A stretch of 64,000 bases of DNA from Tritrichomonas musculus (GCA_039105265.1 JAPFFF010000006.1:5828001-5892000), one strand, 5' to 3'; shown: positions 9,635 to 21,032, numbered from the stretch's first letter. Notes: a model not told the origin generated them from the letters alone. Numbers and translations are program-made.

Positions 9635-10887
9635 TGGATTTACTTCTTTACATTGTCAAAAAGTACTCAAAAAGCTTAAGCTTTTTGCAAAAAATTTAAA
9701 GGCTTTGAATTTCGAATTTTTATTAAAAATCCATATAATTGAATATTATTTTTATAATAATAAAAAAATATTTTATATAAGTATTTTGTTTTGAATACTA
9801 TCATCCAAATGGGATTTCATGGAGAAAAAAATCAATGGGATTTTCAGTTTTATTATTTAATAAAAATAATAATAAAAAAGGTCCTTTTCAGCAAAAATTA
9901 AATCTCACAATTTTCTAAAAATGATTTCAATTTTTGAAGATTTTCTTATTGAAAAATATAAAAAAAAGGTCCTTTTCAGCAAAATTCAAATTTGAAATAT
10001 AAATAGCTTTAATTTATCATGCTTTATAATTTATATGAGTCGTAGATAATTAATCGGTATTAATGTAATCTTTCCAATACAAATATTATTTAAGAAATTT
10101 TACAACATTCAAATCCCAAAATAATCAGCTCAATTTTGACGTAAACCGTAACGAAATTCTCACAATTTTCTATACTGCAAGGTGAGATGAAAAATGTTAT
10201 ATTGTAAAAACGCATAGAATATTATGATTCCGAGAAAAATAACATTGAAAAAGTTATGGTTAAAATTGTATAAAAATTCTCCAAAACGATCAAAAAAATT
10301 AGCAAATTGATTTTCAAAAATGGCTTTTCTGGTATTTGAATACCTTATAATGGTTTTTAACCAATTAAAAATCCTTCAAAAATGACAAAATTTATTATTT
10401 GAGGAATCCTTTGTTCTTCAGTTTTTTATAATCAGAAAGAATCAATTCTAGAATAGTTGGACATTTCTATAGGACATTGAAAAAGTAAAAAATCCTCAGA
10501 AAAAATAATCTTATAAAAAAGATGAATTAATTTAAATCTTTTTATACTTTTACATAATTTTTACCGCAAAGCTTTGTGGGAGGGTTTTATATCATTTTAT
10601 TTAGATTTTTTTTTCTGAAGAATAATAACTTTTTGAATGCTCCTCATTTAGTAGGAATATGAATGGTTCTTAATAGTATATTATTAGTAAAAAAGAAAAT
10701 TAAAGGTCTATTATAATTGCAGAAATATTTCTGATTATTAGGAGCTTATAAATAATAATTAACCTAAATATCAAATGCAGATCCATTTTATATGTATGAA
10801 GAACAAAAGATTATTATTCCACTCGTCCTCCATTTATAAAAGTACAATTGAAATCAGATAAAAATATTTTATAAAATGTATTAATAC
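9635..10887. other. Gene-free A+T-rich spacer with a short direct repeat
   Basis: No credible gene is seen. A 23-bp sequence with the core GGTCCTTTTCAGCAAAA occurs twice in direct orientation (9874-9896 and 9961-9983). A related GGTCCTTTCAACA sits in the MITE at 5232-5684, so these may be old MITE fragments. The rest is low-complexity A+T. Confidence 0.4.
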
Positions 10888-13800
10888 TACAGTTATGTAT
10901 AAAATATTGAAGCAGTATAAAAAGTGGAAGCACTTTTTTAAAAAATTTTCAAAATTTTTTTTCAAAAATCAATTTTTTTCTCATCATATATTAAAGTTAT
11001 CCAAAAGTAAAATATACCAAAATGCTAAGCGTTTAATACTTTTTATAAATAACTATGACATTTTTATATTAGACTAAAGTCAGAGAATTTTTCGAATGAA
11101 GAAGAAGAGAAAATATAATGCATTTTATTAGTAGCACTGTGCATTATTTCAAAATTAAATTGGATATATTGATTCTATATATGCTACCACATAATAAATA
11201 AAAATAAAACTATAGCCATTATTATTAACATTTATGATAAAAATAGAAATTTATTTTTTTTTAAGGCCGTTTAAATTTTATGAAAATTTAAAATTGTTGA
11301 AAGTATGATAAAAATGATTTCTAGTTGGATTTAACTCAAATAAATGTTTCTATATATATTCATGAAGATCATTACTACAAGAATTCCCTATTCTATTTTG
11401 CTTTTTTTAAGCAGAATGCTAATTTCAAAATTAAAAATTTAAATATCTAATTTTTCAATCATTACACTTTTATGTTTGAATAAAAAAAAATATTTAATCT
11501 ATAAATCACACGTTATAAATGAATAAAACATGTTGTATATGAATTATGTACCAAGATACAATCGTATTCTTGAAATAGATAAAATAAACGTCTGTGATTT
11601 ATAAACGAATATGGTGTGTTAAAAAAAAGTATTTCTATATTTTTTTTTGATTTTATAGTATCAAAGGATTTAATAGTTGCTATCTGATATTAATTTAGGC
11701 TTTGTATGATTATTTTTATTGTGCATTTAGGTTTTTTTTATGTAAATTCACAATATGTAAATGATCAGAATTGATCATTCATTTTAACTAATAAATGAAT
11801 ATTATATAAATTACAATACTTTTAAATCAATAAATAATGATATAATCCTATTAAATTGGTTTTTTTTTACTTGAAAATGAATTTTTATTTCATTTTGTCA
11901 ATTTCCCTTATTTGTCAAGAAATCCGACTCATCTAAAGATATAATTAGATTCAAAATGTAATAATTAGGGTAATATATTTGTGACATAAGTTAATTATAT
12001 TCTCACGTTTATCGTAACACAAAAATGATATATTTGTTGTAAATAATTAAATTTTTCATCATATTCATTCATAGATTATTTTATAAATATAAATTAATAA
12101 ATAATGAATATGATCAAGGTTTGATATAATCTTAACTTAGTTATTAGAATGTTTTATTTCAGTGAAAAACTAATTTAACTAAATTACTCTTCAAAACAAG
12201 AATTTCAACAATTTTATATTTTCATAAAATTCAAACGGCCTTAAAAAAAAATAAATTTCTATTTTTATCATAAATGTTAATAATAATGGCTATAGTTTTA
12301 TTTTTATTTATTATGTGGTAGCATATATAGAATCAATATATCCAATTTAATTTTGAAATAATGCACAGTGCTACTAATAAAATGCATTATATTTTCTCTT
12401 CTTCTTCATTCGAAAAATTCTCTGACTTTAGTCTAATATAAAAATGTCATAGTTATTTATAAAAAGTATTAAACGCTTAGCATTTTGGTATATTTTACTT
12501 TTGGATAACTTTAATATATGATGAGAAAAAAATTGATTTTTGAAAAAGGGGGATTTTTGCCTCAATTTTTTTTGTTAAAAAAAATGAAGATATACAAATA
12601 AATATAAAATATTTTAAAATACATTTATATAATATAAAATATATAATGGAACCTAAAATATATATAGAATAAAATATATATTAATAATCTTTTATTTCAA
12701 GATTTTTTATACAATTAAATGTTTTTTGACACATAGAAATACATTTAGTAATCCATAATTAATATATTTATAAAAATAAGTATATTAATTTCAATGAGAA
12801 TAAATAAAGAATACTCATCGTAGGAATAAAAAGATAATTCAATATATAATATTTCTGAGTAAGTTTATTCAAAAAAAAATTTGAACTATTTCCAAATAAC
12901 TTTTTGATATAAAATCTTTATGTTTTGAAAGCCAATAATTTTTATTTCAAAACTTTTTCAATTATTACTTTTTTATTTTCCAAAAAATTGAATATTTCCG
13001 AAACAACTTTTTGTATATATAATATGATTTGGAAATATTAATTTTTTTAAAGAATTAATTATCAATTTTGGCTGAAAATACAGAAAAATTAATATTTCAG
13101 TTCAATGATTTCGTTTCACTCGAAAAAAACCTATTTTTATATAAACTTTAGTATTGAATTGTTATTTAAAATATGCATAATTCTTTTTCAAAATCCACTT
13201 ATTTCCGCATTTAAAAGATTCAATATCATCTTATACAACTCAATGGACAATAAATTTGCAAATTAAAAATCAAAAATTGGAAAAATTAATTATAATTTAT
13301 TTGAAATATTAAATTTTAATGTAAACGAATAATAAATAATTGTTTTAAACGCATATTTAATTGAATTACTTATTCTTTTTTTAACAAATGTTTTTTGTTT
13401 ATCAAAATAATGATCATTTAATAAACAAAAAATACGTTATCTACTCATTAAATAACGTTTTTTTCTTAAAATGCAGATACTATATATTTAATGCATATCT
13501 TATTTTAAGTTTAATATTTTATCAAAATAATTATTATATATAAATTGAGTATATATATAAGTATTATTATATGATATTTATATAATTACTCTATTTAATA
13601 AAAAGATATAAACACATTATTCGAATTCATTTGAGAATAAAAAATAAAAATTGAATAAAAAAATAGGATTTGTATCAAAAAGTTTAAATTTTTGAATGAA
13701 AAACATCTTTTTTATCATATCTTTTTTTTGCTACGGTAAATTTTGTTTATTACTAATTAACATTTTATTAGAATTGAAAATTAATATTATTTATCATATT

Positions 13801-13931
13801 TAAAAATCACAAATCCAAATTTGATAAAAAGCTCAAATCGGTTCCCCTTTTTTTTGAAAAAAAATTTTGAAAATTTTTTAAAAAAGTGCTTCCACTTTTT
13901 ATACTGCTTCAATATTTTATACATAACTGTA
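10888..13931. mobile_element. Foldback-type element with about 410-bp inverted arms, one arm interrupted
   Basis: The left arm (10888-11301) begins TACAGTTATG and is nearly identical to the reverse complement of the right side. The right arm is in two pieces: 12207-12547 matches the inner left arm and about 13851-13931 matches its outer end. A 1.3-kb segment splits it. Without that insert the element would be about 1.74 kb. The centre (11302-12206) is A+T-rich with no credible ORF, and a 60-codon frame at the left tip is just arm sequence. Outside the ends, AAAATGTATTAAT occurs in both flanks, but about 28 bp away on the right, so a target duplication is uncertain. It is non-autonomous; the superfamily is not recognised. 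Confidence 0.75.
12548..13850. mobile_element. Nested insertion in the right arm of the foldback element
   Basis: This segment is absent from the matching position in the left arm, so it inserted after the arms formed. The termini have a short inverted similarity (AAAAAGGGG at the left, CCCCTTTTT at the right). The target TTTTTGAAAAA appears on both sides, but the surrounding A and T runs make the exact duplication ambiguous. The interior is extremely A+T-rich and has no gene I can support. Confidence 0.5.
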
Positions 13932-15330
13932 TGCATCTTTATTTAAAACTTGAAAATGTATTAATCAAAAAAGTAAAAATTGATGATATTGGAATTTCAT
14001 TATTAAATTATTACATTGTCTGAAAAACTAGTAACATTGTTTTATAAGTCTCTGGGGTATTGATTACCAAAAAGAAACTTTTTGTAAGGACATTCAAATA
14101 ATTGAATGAGAATAATTTTACCTTTCAATTTTTGTATCTGAGAAAATATAGGGTGTCCAAAAAAATTTGAGCATCTACATCTGTATAAAAGATATAAAGA
14201 TAATTTTTGATTTATTAATAACTTTTATTAATAAAATATATATAATATTAAAATTAAGCAAGAATCTTGTATATTAATTTGAATATGATTCATTTAACTT
14301 TGCATCTTTGAATATTGAATTTTTTGTGAAAACAATTAAATTTTTTTTCATTAGGATTCATTTGATGGAGCAAATAAAACATATTTAAAAATGTAAACAT
14401 ATATGTTATATAAAACTTATGAGTAGATTAAATGAATGCATTTGTTTATTGACTTCTGAATAAAACTATTGGTATTGTATTCAAAAAAAAATTTTTGGAA
14501 GCTTGCCAAAATATTTGCAATCTTGTTAGCATGAATAATAAGTAACTGTAAATTCTTTTTATTAAATAATATTCTTCATATGACAAATAAATTATATATA
14601 TAAAACTACGTCCTTTTATTTTGCCAAAATAGTAATAATTGGCGATTTTTTTAAATTTTTGCATTTTTGAATAAAATTGAATTTTGTTGACCTTCAAGAA
14701 CAAATAAATAATCGCATGAAGATATGATCTTTGGAATTTAAATTTCACATCTTACTGATTGTAAATTCGGAATAGTTTTATTTTAATATTAAAATTTGAG
14801 CTGGGAAAATTGCGAAAAAATCTGATTTCGTTTCACTTTTTGAGAGAAAAATAGCAGACATTAAAAAGTGAATAAAATCAAATTTTCACAATCCAATATT
14901 CTACCCAAACAAAGCATATGACTTTTTTTAATTCTTAATTGTGCAACAAATAATTCCCTTTTTTTGAAAATTGATTATCTTTATGTCTCGTTGATTAATA
15001 GATCGATCATCATACGATTCTATTAATATAATGAACTTTTCTTAACCTTTTAACCTTTTAATGCAATAATATTTCACAAAAACAAATTTCAACTAAACTG
15101 AAATAAAAGACTTTCTAAACTCTTAACACAAATTTCATAAACGTTCGATAAATATTTATATACTTCAAGTTTAAAATTAAATAAACTAAAATATTATATT
15201 TATATCTAATATTAAATAATATAAATATAAAACTAACAATTCAGAATATACTCAAAAAGTTTTCTTTCAAACCTAATTTTGAATTAGAAATTGATAAAAT
15301 TTATAAAATTTTGGGTTATTATATAATAAA
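13932..15330. other. Gene-free A+T-rich spacer before the GH3 gene
   Basis: I see no supportable feature. A 100-codon minus-strand frame (14446-14748) begins with GTG, is dominated by Phe, Tyr, Ile and Lys, and looks like chance. No clear initiator precedes the ATG at 15331; only A+T-rich DNA is visible. Confidence 0.4.
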
Positions 15331-17481
15331 ATGAATATAAAAGCGCTTATTGCGGAGATGACTCTTGAAGAAAAAGCCTCTCTATGTGTTGGTGGTTCCT
15401 ACTGGAAGACAAAAGCTATAGAACGTCTAAATATACCAAGTATCATGATGATTGATGGCCCAAGTGGAATCAACAAGCTTGAAATTGATTTAGACTATAC
15501 CTGTCCAGAAGTGAAATCGAAGCGTGCCATACTTTTTCCATCATCAAGTTGCACATGTTGTTCATTTGATCGCGATATCATGTATTATCTAGGTGAGACC
15601 TTAGGTGATGAGCTAGTCAAAGAAGGGATACAAATGATACTTGCACCAGGTGTCAACATAAAACGTTCACCTCTTTGTGGACGCAATTTTGAGTACTTTT
15701 CGGAAGACCCATTTTTATCCACCACAATTTCGGGGTCCCTTATCAAGGGGGTCCAATCCAAAGGTGTCGGTTGCTGCATCAAACACTTTGCCGCCAACAA
15801 CCAAGAGAATGGCCGCTTTTTCTGCTCCTCTGAAATCGAGGAGCGGCCGCTTCGTGAGATCTATTTGGCGTCGTTTGAAGGGGCGGTTAGAGAGGCCAAA
15901 CCATGGGCGGTTATGACATCCTACAACCAAGTGAATAACGTATTCTCATCGGTGAACCGGGAATTCCTGACAGACATCCTCAGGGGCCAGTGGAAGTGGA
16001 ACGTGAATGACCCAGGCGAGCCGCCGTTGTCAGGAGTTGTCATGAGCGATTGGGGTGGCACCTACGATAGGGTTGAAGGTGTCAAAGCTGGCTTGGACCT
16101 CGAAATGCCTGGACCCGAAAAATATGCCACTTCATCCGCTCAGTTCATCGTCGACGCAGTCAAGGATGGCGACCTCGATGAGAAGCTCGTCGACCAAGAT
16201 TGCGAGCGTGTTTTGAACGTCGTCAGCAAAGCTCAGAAATTGATAGAGAGGTCCAAAAAGGACCCGTCTATTCAATTCGATGCCAAGATGTCAAAGATTG
16301 ACGGTTACTTGCAACGACATCATCAGGTAGTAACCGAAATCGCAGAAAATTGTATCGTCCTCCTCAAAAACGAAGACAAAATACTCCCTCTGCCTAGAAA
16401 ATCACCTGACTCAAAAAGTTACAACGTACTTTTTTTGGGTCAGTTTGCATCGAAGCCCCACACACAGGGAGCCGGATCGGCACGTGTCAAACCGTTCGCC
16501 GTGTCAAATCCACTAACCGCTTCAAAGGAAATTGTGGAAAAAGACGTTAAAATTGAATACTTCGACTGTTACAGCTCTGACGAAGGAAACGAAATCGATA
16601 AGGCAACAACCGCCAAGGCTGTCAAAGAGGCCTCAAACTCAGACGTTGTCGTCATCTTCACTGGAACTCCGCAGCTGCACGAGATCGAGAACAGAGACAG
16701 GAAAGGAATCGAGCTTCCAAGCGACGCAAACAGCCTTATAAGTCGGGTCCTTCAAGTGAACAAGAACGTCGTCGTTGTCCTCCAAAATGGGTCCCCTGTC
16801 GAGATGCCCTGGGCGTCAAATGTGAAGGCAATACTAGAGACTTACTTGAGCGGTGAAGGCGTAGGTGAAGCAACCGCCAGAATCCTCTTCGGTATCGTCA
16901 ATCCGTCCGGCCATTTAGCCGAATCGTTCCCCATCAAAGTCAGCGACAATCCAAGCTTCGGAAACTTCGGACTGCCGAAGAAGGCCGTCTACAAAGAAGG
17001 CATCTATGTCGGCTATCGTCATTACGATAAGAACAACATTGATGTGCTGTTCCCTTTCGGACACGGTTTGAGTTACACAACTTTTGAATACAGCAACATT
17101 CAAATTTTGAATTGCCCTCAAAAAGTGGTGAAATTCAATGGACCACAGGGTGATGTCAACGATAATGACCCCGAAATTGAAGTGTCCGTCGACGTTAAAA
17201 ATACAGGTGACATGGAGGGAAAAACTGTGGCACAGCTCTACGTGGCAGACTTGGTGTTGGAGGTCGACAGGCCGCCAAAGGAATTGAAGGGATTCGAAAA
17301 AGTTGCCTTAAAGCCTGGTGAGGTGAAGACAATTGTGTTCAAGTTGAACAGGAGGTCCTTCGCTTGGTGGAAGGTGGAAATTCACGACTGGTTCGTATCA
17401 AGCGGAAATTTCGATATCATAATTGGTCAGTCTTCTAGAGACCCCAACCCACAAGTTCTCAGTATCAATGTCCAGACTTAA
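15331..17481 (+). CDS. Glycoside hydrolase family 3 beta-glucosidase-like enzyme
   Basis: A 716-residue protein with the full GH3 layout: TIM-barrel domain (about 1-300), alpha/beta sandwich (about 325-560) and a C-terminal fibronectin III-like domain (about 610-715). Visible landmarks are MTLEEKASL at the N-terminus, IDGPSG, APGVNIKRSPLCGRNFEYFSED (positions about 108-129), KHFAANNQE and VMSDWGGTYD. Asp240 in SDW is the expected nucleophile. PFGHGLSYT and the AQLYV region follow. The family removes terminal beta-linked sugars from oligosaccharides or glycosides. No signal peptide is seen, so the enzyme is probably cytosolic or lysosomal. After the first 350 bases the gene is roughly half G+C by eye, far above its neighbours, and uses many C/G-ending codons. 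That suggests fairly recent transfer from a bacterium (inference). Exact substrate is not predictable. Confidence 0.93.
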   Translation: MNIKALIAEMTLEEKASLCVGGSYWKTKAIERLNIPSIMMIDGPSGINKLEIDLDYTCPEVKSKRAILFPSSSCTCCSFDRDIMYYLGETLGDELVKEGIQMILAPGVNIKRSPLCGRNFEYFSEDPFLSTTISGSLIKGVQSKGVGCCIKHFAANNQENGRFFCSSEIEERPLREIYLASFEGAVREAKPWAVMTSYNQVNNVFSSVNREFLTDILRGQWKWNVNDPGEPPLSGVVMSDWGGTYDRVEGVKAGLDLEMPGPEKYATSSAQFIVDAVKDGDLDEKLVDQDCERVLNVVSKAQKLIERSKKDPSIQFDAKMSKIDGYLQRHHQVVTEIAENCIVLLKNEDKILPLPRKSPDSKSYNVLFLGQFASKPHTQGAGSARVKPFAVSNPLTASKEIVEKDVKIEYFDCYSSDEGNEIDKATTAKAVKEASNSDVVVIFTGTPQLHEIENRDRKGIELPSDANSLISRVLQVNKNVVVVLQNGSPVEMPWASNVKAILETYLSGEGVGEATARILFGIVNPSGHLAESFPIKVSDNPSFGNFGLPKKAVYKEGIYVGYRHYDKNNIDVLFPFGHGLSYTTFEYSNIQILNCPQKVVKFNGPQGDVNDNDPEIEVSVDVKNTGDMEGKTVAQLYVADLVLEVDRPPKELKGFEKVALKPGEVKTIVFKLNRRSFAWWKVEIHDWFVSSGNFDIIIGQSSRDPNPQVLSINVQT

Positions 17482-17518
17482 AAGTATCAATTTCCTTTCA
17501 AAATTAATTCTGATTATG

Positions 17519-17520
<2 letters not shown>

Positions 17521-17575
<55 letters not shown>

Positions 17576-17639
17576 GTTTTGTTTTTGTTTTGTTTTTGTT
17601 TTGTTTTGTTTTGTTTTTGTTTTGTTTTGTTTTGTTTTC
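17521..17639 (+). repeat. Poly-T run followed by (TTTTG)n microsatellite
   Basis: Twenty-nine T residues are followed by about 90 bases of TTTTG/TTTTTG units, starting 40 bp after the GH3 stop codon. It may lie in the 3' UTR. The remaining gap up to 17920 shows nothing else. Confidence 0.9.
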
Positions 17640-17920
17640 GAAATATTTTACGAATGAAAACAAGGAAATATCTAAAGAAACTTTAGATTCAATCTGACAG
17701 TTATATTCAACGTCATATTAAATGTAAAAAATCAAACATTTATAGACCTCTGGGCATGAAGCAATCTCTGTTAATAAATCTTAAAACTTTAAATATATAA
17801 TGAATGCCTTTAATACATTATGATATTCTACATTTATTTATCAATTTTTTAAAAGAGAAAAATTAATGAAACTTTTGAGAAAAACTATTTTTAATCAATT
17901 AGTTGATTAATTCCGTATAG

Positions 17921-19831
17921 TTAAAAATATTCGCCAAATAGATTAAAATGAATAAATTCTAAACGAGTATCATCAATCCAATTTGGCCTTGTCTGGATAA
18001 GTCGAATAAATCTGGTTGGCTGGCTTGGCTGTGGAAATTCATAGATGTCAAGAAGTTCGTGTTCGTTTTTGGTTTTCTCGTTAATTTCGATCAGCGTTGT
18101 CCATGACGACTCTGGCTTACTCGAATCATCTGTGCAAATCACTTTGTAGCTCCTCAGCTTCTCAGGACTACACCTCCTGAGTCTGAAACCGTTAAGGACA
18201 GCTGTTCCTCGTGTCAGCTCAACTTGAAACCACGAGTTTTCTCTAGGATAAGTGCAAATATTGTATTTTGCATTGAGTGCGTGGAAACTGTTGAAGTTAA
18301 AATATTTAGCAGAAATGATGACCGGGCACTTGTGTCGAAAAGACTCCTCTTGAATACTTCGAATCTGTTGACAAAAGTTCAATTCCTTTGATGAATAGAA
18401 AATTATCGCCTTGGTCCCAGTTCGGTCCTGTATGTGTGAAGCGAACTTTTCTGCCTCGAATTGGTGCAAAGCTGACTGTCATGTCTTTGTATTTACCATT
18501 CAGTTCTCTCGCTTCTCGAACTGATTTCACTGTTTCTCCTTCAACTGAAATGTCAAATGACTTAGGAAAACATTCATAAGAAGAAAATATTTTGACGCCA
18601 CTGATCGTGACAGCTGCCTCGAGTTCAAATTCAATGAAGAAATTTTCAGAATTGTTTGGGCAAAATTTGTCATCAGTGTGAGGAAGAAGGAGGGTGTAGA
18701 TGCGACGAATAATCTGTCGAAGGGAGTTTTCTGTTTGTCATTCAGCTGCGCAAGAATTCCTGGGCCTTCCTTGCTCTTTTCCGTGATGAAATATCTTCGG
18801 CTTGAAACAAGAATCTGATTTTTCAATGATGAGATTTCTTCTTCTTTGTTTCTTTCAATTTCTTCAATTTCTCTTCTCAATGATATGATTTTATATCCTT
18901 GTTCTTTGTTGCTTCTTGCAATTTGATTTTCAAGTGATGAGATTTCTTCATTTTTCTTTCTCATTTCAATCCCTGACGTCTCTTCTTGAAACTGAAGTTT
19001 TGATTCAAGAGAACAAATTATTCTATCTTTCTCTTCATTCTCTCTTTTCAATCGCAAATTTGCTCTTGACAATTCTTCTTTTTCTTTTTCTTGTCTTTTC
19101 TTCATTTCTAAAAAAGTGCAAAAAATAGAAACGTCAATGAATGAAAAGTCAACTTTCTCTGAATATTGTTCGAAAAGTGTTTCAATGAACTCGATGTTTT
19201 CTGAATCAAAACGTGCAAAAGAAAGAAGTACTGATGCTTCTCGGCCATCCTTTTCAATCTTCTTCAAAATGAAGTCGTTCATTTCTTTCCATGTCACTTC
19301 ATCTGATTCAAGTTTTGAATATTTACTCATTATTCGATGTAATTTACAAACTGGAAGACTTAAAAGTTCTTCTTTATTGATGTATTGACTCAGGTTGTGA
19401 CAAATAATATCTTCATATGCATCGTCTTGCAATGAACGGTCGTATTCACAAATTGAAAGAATTTGGATCGCTAATTCTTCACAATTACATAAAATGTATT
19501 CTCGAGTAGATTCTATTAATTCTTCAATCTCGTATTTCTTTGATAGAAAATGAAGTCCAATAGCATTTTCATTGTCAACTGTGATTTCTTCATGTTGGAT
19601 ATAATTAATAAAAGCAACAATCGTTTGTGCTTGAATATTTAGCTTTTTCCCGATATCTTCTTCAATAAGATCTATATCTTCATTGTATTCAATTTCTTCT
19701 GAATTTGCAAGAAAATAATTTGACGAAAGATTAAAAAAGTTGATTTTGAAAGGATATCGTTTGTTTTCATAAACGAAACAATGTGTATCAGGGAATTCTT
19801 TCTGACTTCGAATAACCTTTTTGTTTGGCAT
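17921..19831 (-). pseudogene. BTB / coiled-coil / discoidin (F5/8C-like) protein gene, frameshifted
   Basis: Three consecutive minus-strand frames together give one recognisable trichomonad protein. From the ATG at 19831 (the codon before it is TTG) to about 18700 one frame encodes a BTB/POZ-like domain (about 15-110), a BACK-like helical region and a long Glu/Lys-rich coiled coil (about 240-350), ending near PFDRLF. A second frame (about 18700-18306) carries the first discoidin-like half, with FFIEFELE, ISGVKIFSS and RKVRF. A third frame (about 18400-17921) carries a second discoidin-like half with SWFQVEL and FIRLIQT. The pieces are in order with little lost, so two frameshifts, near 18700 and near 18330-18400, break the gene. 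BTB parts usually oligomerise or recruit ubiquitin ligases; discoidin domains bind sugars or lipids. It is either a young pseudogene or contains sequence errors. Confidence 0.75.
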
Positions 19832-20336
19832 CAAACCTATTTTATAGTTTTGTAAATTTGAAAAGTTTTAAGCGGCCATTTATATATTGAATATATAATG
19901 AAAGTATTCTTCCAAGTGTCATAAATATTTGAGAATTTGCATTTCAAAGATGTGTCTATTAGAGAAGATTGTTGAAAATCCTGAAGATTCTAAACTAAAA
20001 TCAATTGATAAATCTGTTTTTTATCGATGCTGGAAGGTATTTATAATGAACCTGTTTTTTTATCAAATAATCGTATTAAAATAAAGAAAATCAAAGTAAA
20101 TTGCAAATTATAAATATGAATGTTATTCGTATTCTTTTTACTTTTAAATAAAAAAATGTTATTCAGATCAATGATCCAAGATCTTAAGTCATGGAAACTT
20201 TATGCTATTAAATACTTTATCAATGAAAAAATAAGATGAAAATCAATATTTTAATTATATTGTCAACTTATATTTATGAGACTTTTCATCAAAATTTTAA
20301 ACAAAAATTTTAAATTGAATTATTTGAATTATTTGA
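19832..20336. other. Spacer at the left edge of the tandem array
   Basis: No gene is seen. A short stretch near 20200-20260 (CTTTATCAATGA, then AAAATAAGAT) resembles the sequence downstream of the tRNA-like element inside the array units. It is probably a decayed end of a former unit. Confidence 0.35.
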
Positions 20337-20340
20337 ATAT

Positions 20341-20364
20341 TTGAATGGTTTATATATTCTTGAC
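20341..20364 (+). promoter_or_regulatory. Conserved upstream motif, first of two per unit
   Basis: A 24-bp motif with the core GGTTTATATATTCTTGAC lies about 115 bp before the first hairpin module. A second copy occurs at 21009-21032 in the same unit, and both recur in every unit, including partial ones (about 48589 and 51730). Both are followed by TTGAAATTT and, about 30 bases on, ATGGTGA or ATGATGA, while the sequence further down differs. A motif shared by different downstream sequences suggests a promoter for small RNA genes; a box C-like reading of RTGATGA is also possible. This is inference. Confidence 0.35.
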
Positions 20365-20479
20365 ATTTGAAATTCGAGGAAATTTTCATAATGGTGAATA
20401 GAAAAAGGAGATAACAAAAAACACTTCATTTTTTTAAAGTGAAGAAGAAGAGAAAGATTTAAAATCATCAAGAAAAAAT

Positions 20480-20903
20480 GTGTCTTGTATAAGGCACTGA
20501 CAGCTACTCTGATTTGATAAACAAAAAAAACTTTCATCACAGCACACTGACCAAAAATCGAGTGAACGAAGAATGGTCAATCTCCATTGTTAGGAGATAA
20601 AATTGTGTCTTGTGTAAGGCACTTTACAGCTACTCTGATTTATTTTAAAAAATAACAATTCAAACGGTGACATAGACCAAAAATCGAGTGAATGAAGAAT
20701 GGTCAATCTCCATTGTTAGGAGATAAAATGGTGTCTTGTGTAAGCCACTTTACAGCTATTTTATTTAATTTTTAATTTAATTTTCTCCAATAAATAGATC
20801 AAAAACTTTTGATTCAAAAGAATAAGATAGAAAGAAAACGAATAATCAATTAAATCTTCTATTTATTGGAGTACTTGTGTCTTGTATAAGGCACATTTAC
20901 AGC
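20480..20903 (+). ncRNA. Cluster of four hairpin modules, candidate structured small RNAs (unit 1)
   Basis: The module GTGTCTTGTRTAAGGCAC, followed within a few bases by TTACAGC or an equivalent ending, occurs four times (20480-20504, 20605-20630, 20731-20756, 20877-20903). Its two halves pair (GTG.CTT with AAG.CAC). Modules 2 and 3 are each preceded by two hairpins: GACCA/TGGTC (20549-20553 with 20574-20578; again from 20675) and ATCTCC/GGAGAT (20580-20585 with 20593-20598). Module 4 follows a 14-bp inverted repeat, CTCCAATAAATAGA (20785-20798) with its complement at 20858-20871. No ORF runs through. The hairpin plus ACA-type ending vaguely recalls H/ACA RNAs, but I cannot assign a family. 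Confidence 0.45.
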
Positions 20904-21008
20904 CATTAATTTTTAACTAAAAATTAATTTTTACTTTTCATATTCATTGATATATTATTTATAACGCATTTTATTGAATAGACATTTTTCTTATTTTGGT
21001 TGAAATGC

Positions 21009-21032
21009 TTGAATGGTTTATATATTCTTGAC
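21009..21032 (+). promoter_or_regulatory. Conserved upstream motif, second copy in unit 1
   Basis: Same 24-bp motif as at 20341, here between the hairpin modules and the 38-codon ORF, about 125 bp before that ORF's ATG. It could drive a short transcript covering the ORF. Confidence 0.3.

Noticed and set aside
10895-11077. 60-codon plus-strand frame
   Set aside because: It is part of the left arm of the foldback element; the composition is low complexity.
14446-14748. 100-codon minus-strand frame
   Set aside because: It starts at GTG, is low complexity (Phe/Tyr/Ile/Lys) and lies in gene-free DNA.
20480-20903. CRISPR-like array
   Set aside because: There are only four modules per unit with unequal spacing, hairpins lie between them, and the host is eukaryotic; no cas-like genes are present.
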